Shown in pieces: positions 1-6,214 of a stretch of 11,775 nt of DNA. The notes under the pieces are model-generated. The model saw nothing but the letters and a program-made list of their open reading frames with translations, was not told the DNA's origin and made no database searches. Each line of letters starts with the position of its first letter. Position 1 is the first letter of the stretch. Origin of the DNA: DATKDU01 sp035649415 (GTDB lineage Bacteria; Planctomycetota; Planctomycetia; Pirellulales; Pirellulaceae); contig DASRJP010000001.1 in assembly GCA_035649415.1 (NCBI GenBank), positions 1 to 11,775 on the forward strand, in the 5' to 3' direction. A program made the translations under genes and the position numbers.

Positions 1-1
1 C

Positions 2-196
2 GGCATGATTCCCAAGGTCGAGGCCTGCCTGGAGACGCTCGACCGGGGCGTCCGCAAGGTGCATATTATTGACGGGCGGCTGCGTCACTCACTGCTGCTT
101 GAAATCTACACGTCTTCCGGCGTCGGGACGGAGATTGTCAAGGCCAGCGAAGTCCAAAGCCCAATGTCCAAAGTCCAAAATCAGGTTCAGGCGTAA
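2..196 (+). CDS. argB: Acetylglutamate kinase, C-terminal fragment (5' end outside window)
   Basis: ArgB phosphorylates N-acetyl-L-glutamate, the second step of arginine biosynthesis in the cytoplasm. Only the last 64 residues are in view. The reading frame opens with GGMIPK-type sequence (GMIPKVEACLETL), then VRKVHIIDGRLRHSLLLEI and SGVGTEIV, the standard ArgB C-terminus that lies around the nucleotide-binding site. Family members normally end shortly after the GTEIV segment. Here the frame continues for about 18 more residues (KASEVQSPMSKVQNQVQA), and most of these are encoded by a GTCCAAA-type repeat at 151-182 before a TAA at 194-196. The tail is therefore probably non-functional and acquired from the repeat. 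argD follows 108 bases after the stop, in the same direction, consistent with an arginine operon. The identity is secure from the motifs. The true start and the N-acetylglutamate site are not visible. Confidence 0.92.
   Translation, partial: GMIPKVEACLETLDRGVRKVHIIDGRLRHSLLLEIYTSSGVGTEIVKASEVQSPMSKVQNQVQA
151..182. repeat. GTCCAAA short near-tandem repeat
   Basis: The stretch contains GTCCAAAG, then CCAATGTCCAAA, then GTCCAAAATC: about three imperfect copies of a GTCCAAA-like unit. It overlaps the last codons of argB. Its composition differs from the surrounding GC-rich coding sequence, and it looks like a dispersed intergenic repeat that has entered the 3' end of the gene. Whether it recurs elsewhere in the genome cannot be seen here. 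Confidence 0.55.
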
Positions 197-218
197 GGCG
201 ACGCAGGATCTACTGCAG

Positions 219-282
219 CGGCAATTGCAAATTGATCATTGCAAATTTGCAATTGCAAATTGTCAGTTAACAATTTGCAATG
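219..282. repeat. AT-rich palindromic repeat (GCAAATTG type), copy 1
   Basis: An AT-rich island made of permutations of GCAAATTG, GCAATTG and CAATTTGC. It includes a perfect 12-bp inverted repeat: ATTGCAAATTGT at 252-263 pairs with ACAATTTGCAAT at 270-281, with a 6-base loop. A closely related palindrome occurs at 8000-8055. This copy lies between the argB stop and the argD ribosome binding site. It could form a hairpin in the operon transcript, but it lacks a T tract, so a terminator role is not supported. Confidence 0.7.
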
Positions 283-292
283 CTTTTCTGAC

Positions 293-307
293 GGAGTATC
301 ACCCTTG
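293..307 (+). promoter_or_regulatory. Shine-Dalgarno site that fixes the argD start at TTG 305
   Basis: GGAG at 293-296 is followed after 8 bases by an in-frame TTG at 305. The alternative ATG at 239 lies inside the AT-rich repeat and has no comparable ribosome binding site. Starting there would add 22 residues that are mostly encoded by the repeat. The TTG start also gives a protein of normal ArgD length. Confidence 0.65.
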
Positions 308-1516
308 TCCACTGCCACTGACGTCGGGCTGAGCTCGGCGGAAACGGTCGAGCTGTTCAAGAAATATGTCATCGCCAACTACAACCGTTACCCGGTCAAT
401 CTGGTGCGTGGCGAAGGGTCGCACGTTTGGGACGCTGAGGGGAACCGCTACCTTGACTTCTTTCCCGGCTGGGGGTGCAATCTGCTCGGTCATTGTCCGC
501 CACACGTCGTCAAGGCGGTCCAGGACCAGGTAGCGACGCTCATTCACGTTCCCAATACATGGCATATGGATGTGCAGGGACGCTGGGCCGAGATGCTCTC
601 GGAGCGGAGCTTCGGCGGCCAGGCATTTTTCTGCAACAGCGGCGCCGAGGCGAACGAAGCGGCCATCAAGCTGGCCCGCCTCCATGCTCCCAAAGGCAAA
701 TACAAAATCATTACCTTTACCGGCGGCTTTCACGGACGCACGCTCGGCGCGCTGACCGCGACCGCGCAGCCCAAGTACCACGAAGGTCTCGGTCCGCTGG
801 TCGCCGGCTTCGCTTACGCACCCTACGGCGACTTGGATGCCGTCACGAAGCTGATCGATGCCGAGACCTGCGCGATTCTCGTCGAGCCGATCCAGGGCGA
901 AGGCGGCATTCGCATCCCACCGGCGGGGTTCCTTCAGGGTCTCCGCAAGCTGTGCGATGAACATAAGCTGCTGCTCATGTTCGACGAGGTGCAAACCGGC
1001 TGCGGTCGGACCGGCGACTGGTTCGCCTATCAGCACTTCGGCGTCACGCCCGATGTCATGACGCTGGCCAAGGCGCTGTGCGGAGGCATTGCCGGCGGGG
1101 CCATGCTGACCACGAAAGAAATCGCTCCCAGCCTCCGTCCCGGCATGCACGCCGCCACCTTCGGCGGTAATCCGATTGCCGCCCGGGCCGGCATTGCCGC
1201 CTTGGAGATGATCGAACAGGAGGGGCTGCTGGAAGCGGCCAAGCGAGTCGGATCTGCATTCCGCCGGCGGCTGGCCGCGCTTCACGAGGAATGCGACCTG
1301 GTGCGCGAGGTGCGAGTCACTGGCACGATGGTGGGCCTCGAGTTGGCGGTCGAAGGCACGGCGGTCGTCCGCGCCTGCCTGGAGCGAAAGCTGCTCGTGA
1401 ACTGCACGCAGAATACCGTCATCCGGCTGTTGCCGGCGATGAACGTTGCGGAAGAGTTGATCGAAGAGGGATGCGATATCCTTTGCGACGTTGTCAAGAA
1501 TTTGCCGCGGTCGTAG
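305..1516 (+). CDS. argD: Acetylornithine aminotransferase
   Basis: A PLP-dependent class III aminotransferase, cytoplasmic. It converts N-acetylglutamate semialdehyde to N2-acetylornithine using glutamate, the fourth step of arginine synthesis. From the TTG start the protein has 403 residues, typical for ArgD. Visible motifs are: the fold entry VWDAEGNRYLDFFPGWG (about 40-57); the cofactor-binding CNSGAEANEAAIKLAR (about 110-125); GGFHGRTLGALTAT; LVEPIQGEGGI; the PLP-contacting FDEVQTGCGRTG with Asp about 227; and TLAKALCGG with the Schiff-base lysine at about 256. ATFGGNP and the C-terminal small domain follow. It sits between argB and argF on the same strand. An intrinsic terminator follows 25 bases after its stop. 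Ornithine or succinyldiaminopimelate aminotransferase activity is possible for this fold, but the arg neighbours favour ArgD. Confidence 0.95.
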   Translation: MSTATDVGLSSAETVELFKKYVIANYNRYPVNLVRGEGSHVWDAEGNRYLDFFPGWGCNLLGHCPPHVVKAVQDQVATLIHVPNTWHMDVQGRWAEMLSERSFGGQAFFCNSGAEANEAAIKLARLHAPKGKYKIITFTGGFHGRTLGALTATAQPKYHEGLGPLVAGFAYAPYGDLDAVTKLIDAETCAILVEPIQGEGGIRIPPAGFLQGLRKLCDEHKLLLMFDEVQTGCGRTGDWFAYQHFGVTPDVMTLAKALCGGIAGGAMLTTKEIAPSLRPGMHAATFGGNPIAARAGIAALEMIEQEGLLEAAKRVGSAFRRRLAALHEECDLVREVRVTGTMVGLELAVEGTAVVRACLERKLLVNCTQNTVIRLLPAMNVAEELIEEGCDILCDVVKNLPRS

Positions 1517-1541
1517 AGGCCGCCACCAAGATTGCGTCAAG

Positions 1542-1567
1542 CCTCCGGCGTCGTGCCGGAGGTTTTT
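1542..1567 (+). terminator. Intrinsic terminator between argD and argF
   Basis: A perfect 8-bp stem, CCTCCGGC (1542-1549) and GCCGGAGG (1555-1562), has a 5-base loop and is followed at once by TTTTT (1563-1567), then GC and TTTT. This is a textbook Rho-independent structure. It would separate argB-argD transcription from argF, or reduce readthrough into it, so argF may have its own promoter between 1568 and 1643. Confidence 0.85.
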
Positions 1568-1643
1568 GCTTTTGGAAAGTAACAGCGGCTGTCGCGGGCC
1601 GAAATAAGTTCGCACTCCGCGAAGCTTCGACAGGAAACTCCCC

Positions 1644-2558
1644 ATGCGCCACGTCCTTACGCTGCTGGAATTGTCCACCGCCGAGATTCAGCGGGTATTT
1701 GAGATTTCCAAGGAGTTAAAGGACAAGCTGGCCAGCGGCATTCGCGAACCGCTGCTGCCCGGCCGGGTGATGGCGCTGCTCTTTGAAAAGCAGTCGCTGC
1801 GGACGCGGGTCAGCTTCGAGACGGCGATGGCCCACCTGGGAGGCGCCAGTCTGTTTCTCGGCGCCGACGTTGGCTGGGGCAAGCGCGAAAGCACAGCGGA
1901 TTTTGCAGGCGTTCTGGGGCAGTACGTCGATGTGGTCGTCTGCCGCACATTCGCGCATGCCGCCATTGAAGAGCTGACTCGTTTTTCCACTTGCCCGGTG
2001 ATCAACGGGCTGACCGATTTCGCTCACCCCTGCCAGGCGCTGGCGGACCTATTCACGCTGGACGAGATTCACGGTCCACTGGAGGGGAAACGGCTGGCCT
2101 ACGTCGGGGACGCCAACAATGTGGCCCGCAGCCTGGCCATCTGCTGCGGCAAGCTGGGAGTGGAGTTTGCCATCGCGTCTCCGGAGGAGTACCAGTTCCA
2201 GCCATCGTTCCTGGAGCAACTGGCGCGCGAAGTTCCCTCGGCCAAAGTGCTGCAAACGACCGATCCGCGCAAAGCCGTGCGCGGCGCGATCGGCGTGTAC
2301 ACCGACGTGTGGACCAGCATGGGCCAGGAGGCGGAGCGGGAGGCCCGCAAGCAGGCATTTGCCGCCTATCAGGTCAATGCGGGTCTGATGGAGCAGTCGC
2401 CCGAAGGCGCCGTCTTTCTGCATTGCCTGCCCGCGCACCGCGGCGAAGAAGTCACCGATGAGGTCATCGACGGGCACTATAGTGCCGTCGTCGTGCAGGC
2501 CGCCAACCGCATGCACGTGCAAAAGGGGCTGCTCGCCTGGCTGCTGAAGGCGGAATGA
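1644..2558 (+). CDS. argF: Ornithine carbamoyltransferase
   Basis: It transfers the carbamoyl group from carbamoyl phosphate to ornithine, giving citrulline, in the cytoplasm as a trimer. The protein has 304 residues, the usual length. Diagnostic sites are visible: the carbamoyl-phosphate loop FEKQSLRTRVSFE with S-x-R-T-R at 51-55; HPCQALADL beginning at His128; VGDANNVARSL at the domain 2 entry; and FLHCLPAHRGEEV with His-Cys-Leu-Pro at 260-263, where the Cys contacts ornithine. A segment with D-V-W-x-S-M-G matches the mobile ornithine-binding loop. ATG 1644 is preceded by AGGA at 1632-1635 with an 8-base gap. The gene lies downstream of argD beyond a terminator, and 51 bases upstream of rph in the same frame. 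The SLRTR, HPCQ and HCLP motifs with D-x-x-x-S-M-G favour OTC over aspartate carbamoyltransferase. Confidence 0.96.
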   Translation: MRHVLTLLELSTAEIQRVFEISKELKDKLASGIREPLLPGRVMALLFEKQSLRTRVSFETAMAHLGGASLFLGADVGWGKRESTADFAGVLGQYVDVVVCRTFAHAAIEELTRFSTCPVINGLTDFAHPCQALADLFTLDEIHGPLEGKRLAYVGDANNVARSLAICCGKLGVEFAIASPEEYQFQPSFLEQLAREVPSAKVLQTTDPRKAVRGAIGVYTDVWTSMGQEAEREARKQAFAAYQVNAGLMEQSPEGAVFLHCLPAHRGEEVTDEVIDGHYSAVVVQAANRMHVQKGLLAWLLKAE

Positions 2559-2576
2559 TCAACTGCGAGCCATCTT

Positions 2577-2590
2577 CAGCATTCAGCATT
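2577..2590. repeat. CAGCATT tandem 7-mer in argF-rph junction
   Basis: Two perfect copies of CAGCATT are followed by the related CATCC. This low-complexity stretch fills the short gap between the argF stop and the rph start. It occupies the place where the first codons of a normal rph would be expected. Confidence 0.45.
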
Positions 2591-2609
2591 CATCCCTAAT
2601 AATTCCCCC

Positions 2610-3314
2610 ATGCTTCGCCACGTTTCCATCCAGCGGCATTACACGACGATTTCGCCGGGAAGCGTGCTCTACCAGGCGGGAAAGACGATCGTGCTGTGCA
2701 CCGCCAGCGTCGAGCCCAAGGTTCCCGACTGGCTGGTGGGCAAGGGTAAAGGCTGGATCACGGCTGAGTACAACATGCTGCCGCACAGCACCAGCCCCCG
2801 CAAGGCGCGGGAGCGGGCCAAGCTCGACGGCCGCACGACGGAAATCCAGCGTCTGATCGGCCGCAGCTTGCGGGCCGTTGCCGACCTGGCGGCGCTCGGT
2901 GAGCGGGCGATCACCGTCGATTGCGACGTGCTCCAGGCGGACGGCGGCACGCGGACCGCGAGCATCACGGGCGCTTTCATCGCCCTCGTTGATGCGATCC
3001 GCTCAGTGCAGTCACAGCTACCCGATCCGCGTCGATTTCCGCTAACGGATAGTGTGGCCGCCGTCAGCGTCGGCATCGTCGACGGCCGGCCGACGCTCGA
3101 TCTGGATTATGCGCAGGACGTCGACGCCGAAGTGGACATGAACGTCGTGATGACAGGCGCCGGACGGTTCGTCGAAATCCAGGGGACCGGCGAAGAGGCG
3201 ACGTTTGGCGACGACGACCTGGCAGCATTACTCAAGCTGGCCAAGCAAGGGATTGGCGAACTAGCGCAGATTCAGAAGAGCGCTTTGGGGGACTGCTGGC
3301 CGCTGCCTCCGTGA
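2610..3314 (+). CDS. rph: Ribonuclease PH, N-terminally short
   Basis: A phosphorolytic 3'-5' exoribonuclease and nucleotidyltransferase that trims tRNA 3' trailers in the cytoplasm, normally as a hexameric ring. It has 234 residues, slightly under the usual length of about 240. Visible motifs are: PGSVLYQAGKTIVLCTASVE; the GKGKGWITAEYNMLP segment; an RER-type basic loop; GRTTEIQRLIGRSLRAV; the phosphate-binding DGGTRTASITGA with Thr114 and Arg115; and Y-A-Q-D-V-D-A-E-V-D-M-N-V-V-M with the two active-site aspartates at 170 and 176. Two oddities stand out. The conserved N-terminal segment with R-x-x-GR before Q-(L/V)-R-P-V is missing, and no start codon lies in the 17 codons between the in-frame argF stop and ATG 2610. 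No Shine-Dalgarno site is visible either. The residue before the first catalytic Asp is Gln instead of the usual Glu. It is probably translated by coupling with argF, and functional status is uncertain. Confidence 0.93.
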   Translation: MLRHVSIQRHYTTISPGSVLYQAGKTIVLCTASVEPKVPDWLVGKGKGWITAEYNMLPHSTSPRKARERAKLDGRTTEIQRLIGRSLRAVADLAALGERAITVDCDVLQADGGTRTASITGAFIALVDAIRSVQSQLPDPRRFPLTDSVAAVSVGIVDGRPTLDLDYAQDVDAEVDMNVVMTGAGRFVEIQGTGEEATFGDDDLAALLKLAKQGIGELAQIQKSALGDCWPLPP

Positions 3315-3392
3315 GCACGCTAGCACCGGTTGCAATTGACCGTCCTTGGATTTTTATCTATCGATGCGGCCTGCCATTGCTTCAGGCTGCCG

Positions 3393-4097
3393 ATGCTCAA
3401 ATATCTCAAGCAACAAGTCCGCCGCTTCCGCTTGCATCGCGCACGCGTCCTCGACTTGCCTGGTTCGCAGCCGCTGCTGCTCGGCAATTGGGCCGTGCTG
3501 CCGCAATTCCTTGATTCACACAGCGTCGTTTATTCCTTCGGCGTTGGCGACAACGTGAACTGGGACTTGGCGATGATCGATCGCTTCGGCGCGACGATCC
3601 ACGCCTTCGATCCCACGCCGCAGAGCATCGCCTGGGTCGGCGGCCAGAAACTGCCGCCACAGTTTCGCTTTCACGATTGCGGGATTTCGAACTTTGACGG
3701 CGTGCTGAATTTTTATCCGCCGCGGAGAGCGGGTGGCATGCACTATTCGCAGCAGCCGCGGCATCGCTTCGGCCGGCCGCCGGAGCCTATCCCGGGCAAA
3801 GTCAATCGCCTGGCGACGATCGCGCAGCGCCTGGGACACGATCGCATCGACGTGCTTAAGCTGGACGTGGAGGGGAGCGAGTTTGACGCGGTTCCCGACA
3901 TACTGGCCAGCGGCATTCCGATCGGCCAATTGCTCGTGGAGATCCACTATCACTTTTCGGGCCGCTCATTCCGCAGTGGGCTCGAGTTGATTCGGCGAAT
4001 CAAGGCGACGGGGATGGAGTGCTTCTACGTCTCCGAACGCGGCCTGGAGTTCGGCTTCGTCAGGCGAGAACTGATCGAGCAGCGGAAAGCTGCCTGA
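3393..4097 (+). CDS. FkbM/METTL24-like SAM-dependent methyltransferase
   Basis: A class I methyltransferase of the FkbM/Methyltransf_22 type, 234 residues, predicted soluble; the substrate is unknown. Visible signatures are: VVYSFGVGDNVNWDLAMI (about 47-64), the SAM-binding glycine loop; IHAFDPTP with the ribose-binding acidic residue at about Asp73; IDVLKLDVEGSEFDAV with Asp158 and Glu160; and LLVEIHYHF with His185 and His187. This order of SFG, FDPT, LDVEGSE and VEIH resembles the family of human METTL24 and bacterial FkbM methyltransferases acting on sugars or natural products. I chose ATG 3393, although TTG 3330 would add 21 residues; neither start has a strong Shine-Dalgarno sequence. 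It lies 78 bases after rph on the same strand and ends one base before a palindromic repeat. No glycosyltransferase or polyketide neighbours are present to indicate its substrate. Confidence 0.8.
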   Translation: MLKYLKQQVRRFRLHRARVLDLPGSQPLLLGNWAVLPQFLDSHSVVYSFGVGDNVNWDLAMIDRFGATIHAFDPTPQSIAWVGGQKLPPQFRFHDCGISNFDGVLNFYPPRRAGGMHYSQQPRHRFGRPPEPIPGKVNRLATIAQRLGHDRIDVLKLDVEGSEFDAVPDILASGIPIGQLLVEIHYHFSGRSFRSGLELIRRIKATGMECFYVSERGLEFGFVRRELIEQRKAA

Positions 4098-4098
4098 C

Positions 4099-4157
4099 GT
4101 AGGACAGGTTTTCAACCTGTCCAAAAGGGTTCAGGATAGGTTGGAAACCTGTCCTAC
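4099..4157. repeat. Double-hairpin palindromic repeat between convergent genes, likely bidirectional terminator
   Basis: The outer arms GTAGGACAGGTTTTCAACC (4099-4117) and its near-perfect complement at 4139-4157 match at 18 of 19 positions. Each half is also its own hairpin: GGACAGGTT (4102-4110) pairs perfectly with AACCTGTCC (4114-4122) over a 3-base loop, and the right half pairs with one mismatch. Two alternative folds, tandem hairpins or one long stem, are therefore possible. It begins one base after the methyltransferase stop. Its right arm contains the TAG stop codon (4154-4156, minus strand) of the DUF1501 gene. It resembles REP/BIME-type repeats. A role in termination is inferred from its position. 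Confidence 0.8.
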
Positions 4158-5563
4158 GCGATGAGCGACTCGATCTCTTTCCCCGGCCGCACAAACACCG
4201 GCCGGCCGGTGCCGTCGGGGAGCGTCTGTGATTCCGGCACACCGAGCAGGTGATACGCCGTAGCCACCAGGTCCAACGGCGCGACGGGATCGGCCGCTGG
4301 ATACGCCGCGTGCCTGTCGCTCTTCCCGTAGACCATTCCGCCGCGAATGCCGCCGCCGGCGAGCACCGAGGTGAAGCAGCCCGGCCAGTGATCGCGACCG
4401 TCCGCGCCGGCCCCGGCATCACTATTGCGCTGGCCGACCTTTGGCGTGCGGCCGAATTCTCCGGTCCAGATCACGAGCGTTTCGTCGAGCATGCCGCGGC
4501 CCTCCAGGTCGTCGAGCAGCGCGGAAAACGCCTGATCGGCGGCAGGCATCAGCCGCTCTTTCAGATCGATGAAATTGCGGCTGTGCGTATCCCAGTAAAC
4601 GCTGACGTTTTTGATCCCGTCACTGGGCCAGAAGCAAGTCACCAGCGGCACTCCGCGCTCGATCAGCCGCCGGGCCTGGAGCACCGACTGGCCATGGGCA
4701 TTCAAGCCATAGCGCTCGCGGACTTTCTGCGGCTCCTGCGTCAGGTCGAACGCCCCCTTTTCCCCGGTGGCGCTGGTCAGCAATTGATAGGCGCGCTCGT
4801 CGTTCTTGCTCTTGGCGGCCAGATTGCCTTCGGCCCCGCCAAGCTGCTCGTCGAGGCTGGCCAACAGCGCCCGGCGATCATCGAGCCGCTGCACCGACAG
4901 CTCCGGCTGCAATTTGAGCTCGCCGACGTGGTAGTCGGCCCGGCTGGGATCGTGGTCGATTGACAGCGGATCGTAGATTGGTCCCAGCCAGCCTCCGAAT
5001 TGCCCCTGACTTTGTTCGACAAAACGCGGCACGTCATTTTCCAGCTTTGGCCGGAAGGAAATGAACGGCGGCAGTGCGCCGCGGCTGCGGCCCATCCGCG
5101 ACAGGACAGCGCCCATATGCGGCCACTGCTTGCGGAGTTCGCCGCCAGGCACCGGTGGATGTCCCGTGAGCAAAAAGCTGGTCGCGGTCGTGTGATCGAC
5201 GTTGGTGTGCGTCATCGACCGCACGATGCACAGCTTATCGGTTCGCTGGGCAATCTGCGAAAAATGCTCGCCAATCTGAATGCCGGGGACGTTCGTCGCG
5301 ATGGGCTTGAATTCGCCGCGGACCTCGGCCGGGGCCTCGGGCTTGAGGTCCCAGGTTTCCTGGTGCGCCGGCCCGCCCCACATGAAGAGCAGGATGCACG
5401 ACTTCGCCTTGCCAAACGAGCGGCCTTCTTGTGCGGCTGCCTGGCGTCCGGCCAGCAGCTGCGGCAGCGACAGACCCAAGAGGCCCAGGCTGCCGGCGCG
5501 CAGCAGATCACGCCGGGAAAGCGCCAGCGCCTGGCGGTAATCCGGACAGGTGGTGGGCCGCAT
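4154..5563 (-). CDS. Tat-exported DUF1501 family protein
   Basis: A DUF1501 (PF07394) protein of 469 residues, related to the alkaline phosphatase/sulfatase fold and highly expanded in planctomycetes; its substrate is not established. The N-terminus has a twin-arginine signal, S-R-R-D-L-L (16-21), followed by a hydrophobic stretch to about residue 38 and Ala-rich sequence, so export is expected. Family motifs follow: FMWGGPAHQETWDLKP; RGEFKPIATNVPGIQIGEH; a segment with VRSMTHTNVDHTTATSFLLTG; later VIWTGEFGRTPKVG; GRDHWPGCFTSVLAGGGI and GMVYGKSD. The Asp/His residues in these blocks are candidate metal ligands. ATG 5563 places the Tat motif at a normal distance; a GTG at 5599 would add 12 residues, and neither has a strong Shine-Dalgarno site. 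It follows csrA by 84 bases on the same strand. DUF1501 genes often sit beside DUF1549/DUF1553 genes, and none is visible here. The stop codon lies inside a palindromic repeat. Confidence 0.93.
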   Translation of the reverse strand: MRPTTCPDYRQALALSRRDLLRAGSLGLLGLSLPQLLAGRQAAAQEGRSFGKAKSCILLFMWGGPAHQETWDLKPEAPAEVRGEFKPIATNVPGIQIGEHFSQIAQRTDKLCIVRSMTHTNVDHTTATSFLLTGHPPVPGGELRKQWPHMGAVLSRMGRSRGALPPFISFRPKLENDVPRFVEQSQGQFGGWLGPIYDPLSIDHDPSRADYHVGELKLQPELSVQRLDDRRALLASLDEQLGGAEGNLAAKSKNDERAYQLLTSATGEKGAFDLTQEPQKVRERYGLNAHGQSVLQARRLIERGVPLVTCFWPSDGIKNVSVYWDTHSRNFIDLKERLMPAADQAFSALLDDLEGRGMLDETLVIWTGEFGRTPKVGQRNSDAGAGADGRDHWPGCFTSVLAGGGIRGGMVYGKSDRHAAYPAADPVAPLDLVATAYHLLGVPESQTLPDGTGRPVFVRPGKEIESLIA

Positions 5564-5647
5564 TGGGCAGCGCCTGGAGGAACGAAGATGCGATTTCACC
5601 TATACGGTAAATCGACAAGGCCCCGGCGCACAAGCCACTTGGGAAAG

Positions 5648-5845
5648 CTATTTCTGCGGAACGGGCGCCGTGGCGGCCATTTCGTCGCGCTTGATCGCGT
5701 CGTACACCTCGCGGCGGTGTACGGGCACTTCGGCCGGCGCGGTAATCCCCAAACGAACTTTGTCGCCGCGAATGTCCACCACGGTAATGGTGATGTTCCC
5801 GGCAATTACGATTGACTCGTCCCGCTTCCTTGAAAGCACAAGCAT
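5648..5845 (-). CDS. csrA: Carbon storage regulator CsrA
   Basis: CsrA is a small dimeric RNA-binding protein that usually blocks translation by covering GGA-containing leaders; it controls carbon metabolism, motility and biofilm in bacteria. The 65-residue product begins MLVLSRKRDESIVI, then ITVVDIRGDKVRLGI and APAEVPVHRREVYDAI, matching the family throughout. Arg6 in the first strand and the VHRREV segment near residue 45, both linked to RNA binding in the family, are present. An ATG at 5845 is preceded by AAGGAG (5857-5862, minus strand) at 11 bases and by a TATAAT box. The frame stays open upstream of this ATG, but the family N-terminus begins at this Met. FliW, a frequent CsrA antagonist, is not in the window. 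The next gene on the strand is DUF1501, an unusual partner, so co-transcription is likely but a functional link is unproven. Confidence 0.96.
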   Translation of the reverse strand: MLVLSRKRDESIVIAGNITITVVDIRGDKVRLGITAPAEVPVHRREVYDAIKRDEMAATAPVPQK

Positions 5846-5856
5846 CGTAGACACAA

Positions 5857-5862
5857 CTCCTT
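5857..5862 (-). promoter_or_regulatory. csrA Shine-Dalgarno, also a candidate CsrA binding site
   Basis: AAGGAG on the minus strand lies 11 bases before the csrA ATG. It contains A-N-G-G-A, the core of CsrA binding sites, so autoregulation is possible. The same bases are also just a good ribosome binding site, so this is only suggestive. Confidence 0.55.
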
Positions 5863-5894
5863 CACAAACGTACCCACCCTGCAAACACCGAAAA

Positions 5895-5923
5895 ATTATA
5901 GAAAAATGTCAGCGGGCGACTGA
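5895..5923 (-). promoter_or_regulatory. Sigma70-type promoter for csrA
   Basis: The minus strand has a perfect TATAAT (plus-strand 5895-5900) in a T-rich context, 49 bases upstream of the csrA ATG. A hexamer 17 bases further upstream (5918-5923, TCAGTC) is a poor match to TTGACA, so the call rests on the -10 box. A start site near 5888 would give a leader of about 43 bases containing the AAGGAG site. Confidence 0.55.
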
Positions 5924-6214
5924 CGGAATCCCCGCAGCGGCCATAGAAAGCTGGTGAGGTAGGGCCGGGCAACTCACCGTACGGCCGATCGCTGCGCCGT
6001 AAACCATTGGCGCCTAATCCCTTGTGAATCAAAGTCCACGTTGCGCGTCGGGCTTTGCATTGGCGCGCCTGCAATGGCATCGTGGGCGGCGGTGACCAAA
6101 CGTGTCAGGCGCGACACTTTGGCAATTCTGACGCACCTGCGTCTTTTCGCTAAAGTTCTGACTGAGCCAACGGCCCCTTTACGTCCCTGCCTCACTCCAC
6201 CATCAAGGGCTACC
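5924..6214. other. Intergenic region between divergent csrA and deacetylase genes, with two small hairpins
   Basis: No gene is supported here. Two adjacent inverted repeats are visible: GTGTC (6102-6106) with GACAC (6113-6117), and GACGC (6130-6134) with GCGTC (6139-6143). The second is followed by TTTT (6144-6147), making a weak terminator-like or attenuator-like structure about 70 bases before the deacetylase start. TTCTGAC occurs twice, at 6126-6132 and 6156-6162. AAGGG at 6205-6209 is the likely ribosome binding site of the next gene. No convincing promoter for the deacetylase was found. Confidence 0.4.

Noticed and set aside
219..282. AT-rich repeats as a CRISPR array or replication origin
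   Set aside because: There are no regularly spaced identical repeats with unique spacers, no cas genes, and no DnaA-box cluster or dnaA/dnaN neighbours.
239..304. ATG 239 as the argD start
   Set aside because: The added residues are encoded by the AT-rich repeat. TTG 305 has GGAG at proper spacing and gives a normal N-terminus.
299..1678. 459-codon open frame on the minus strand opposite argD
   Set aside because: It mirrors argD over its whole length. The argD frame has full aminotransferase motifs while this one has none; long antisense frames are expected in GC-rich DNA.
4250..5815. Two long plus-strand frames (237 and 271 codons) opposite DUF1501 and csrA
   Set aside because: They are shadows of confidently assigned minus-strand genes and show no motifs.
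6151..6172. TAAAGTT...GCC as a flagellar sigma28-type promoter
   Set aside because: Spacing between the elements is too short and the second half does not match the consensus.
6041..6214. Longer start for the deacetylase
   Set aside because: It would put 58 residues ahead of an evident signal peptide; ATG 6215 has its own AAGGG site.
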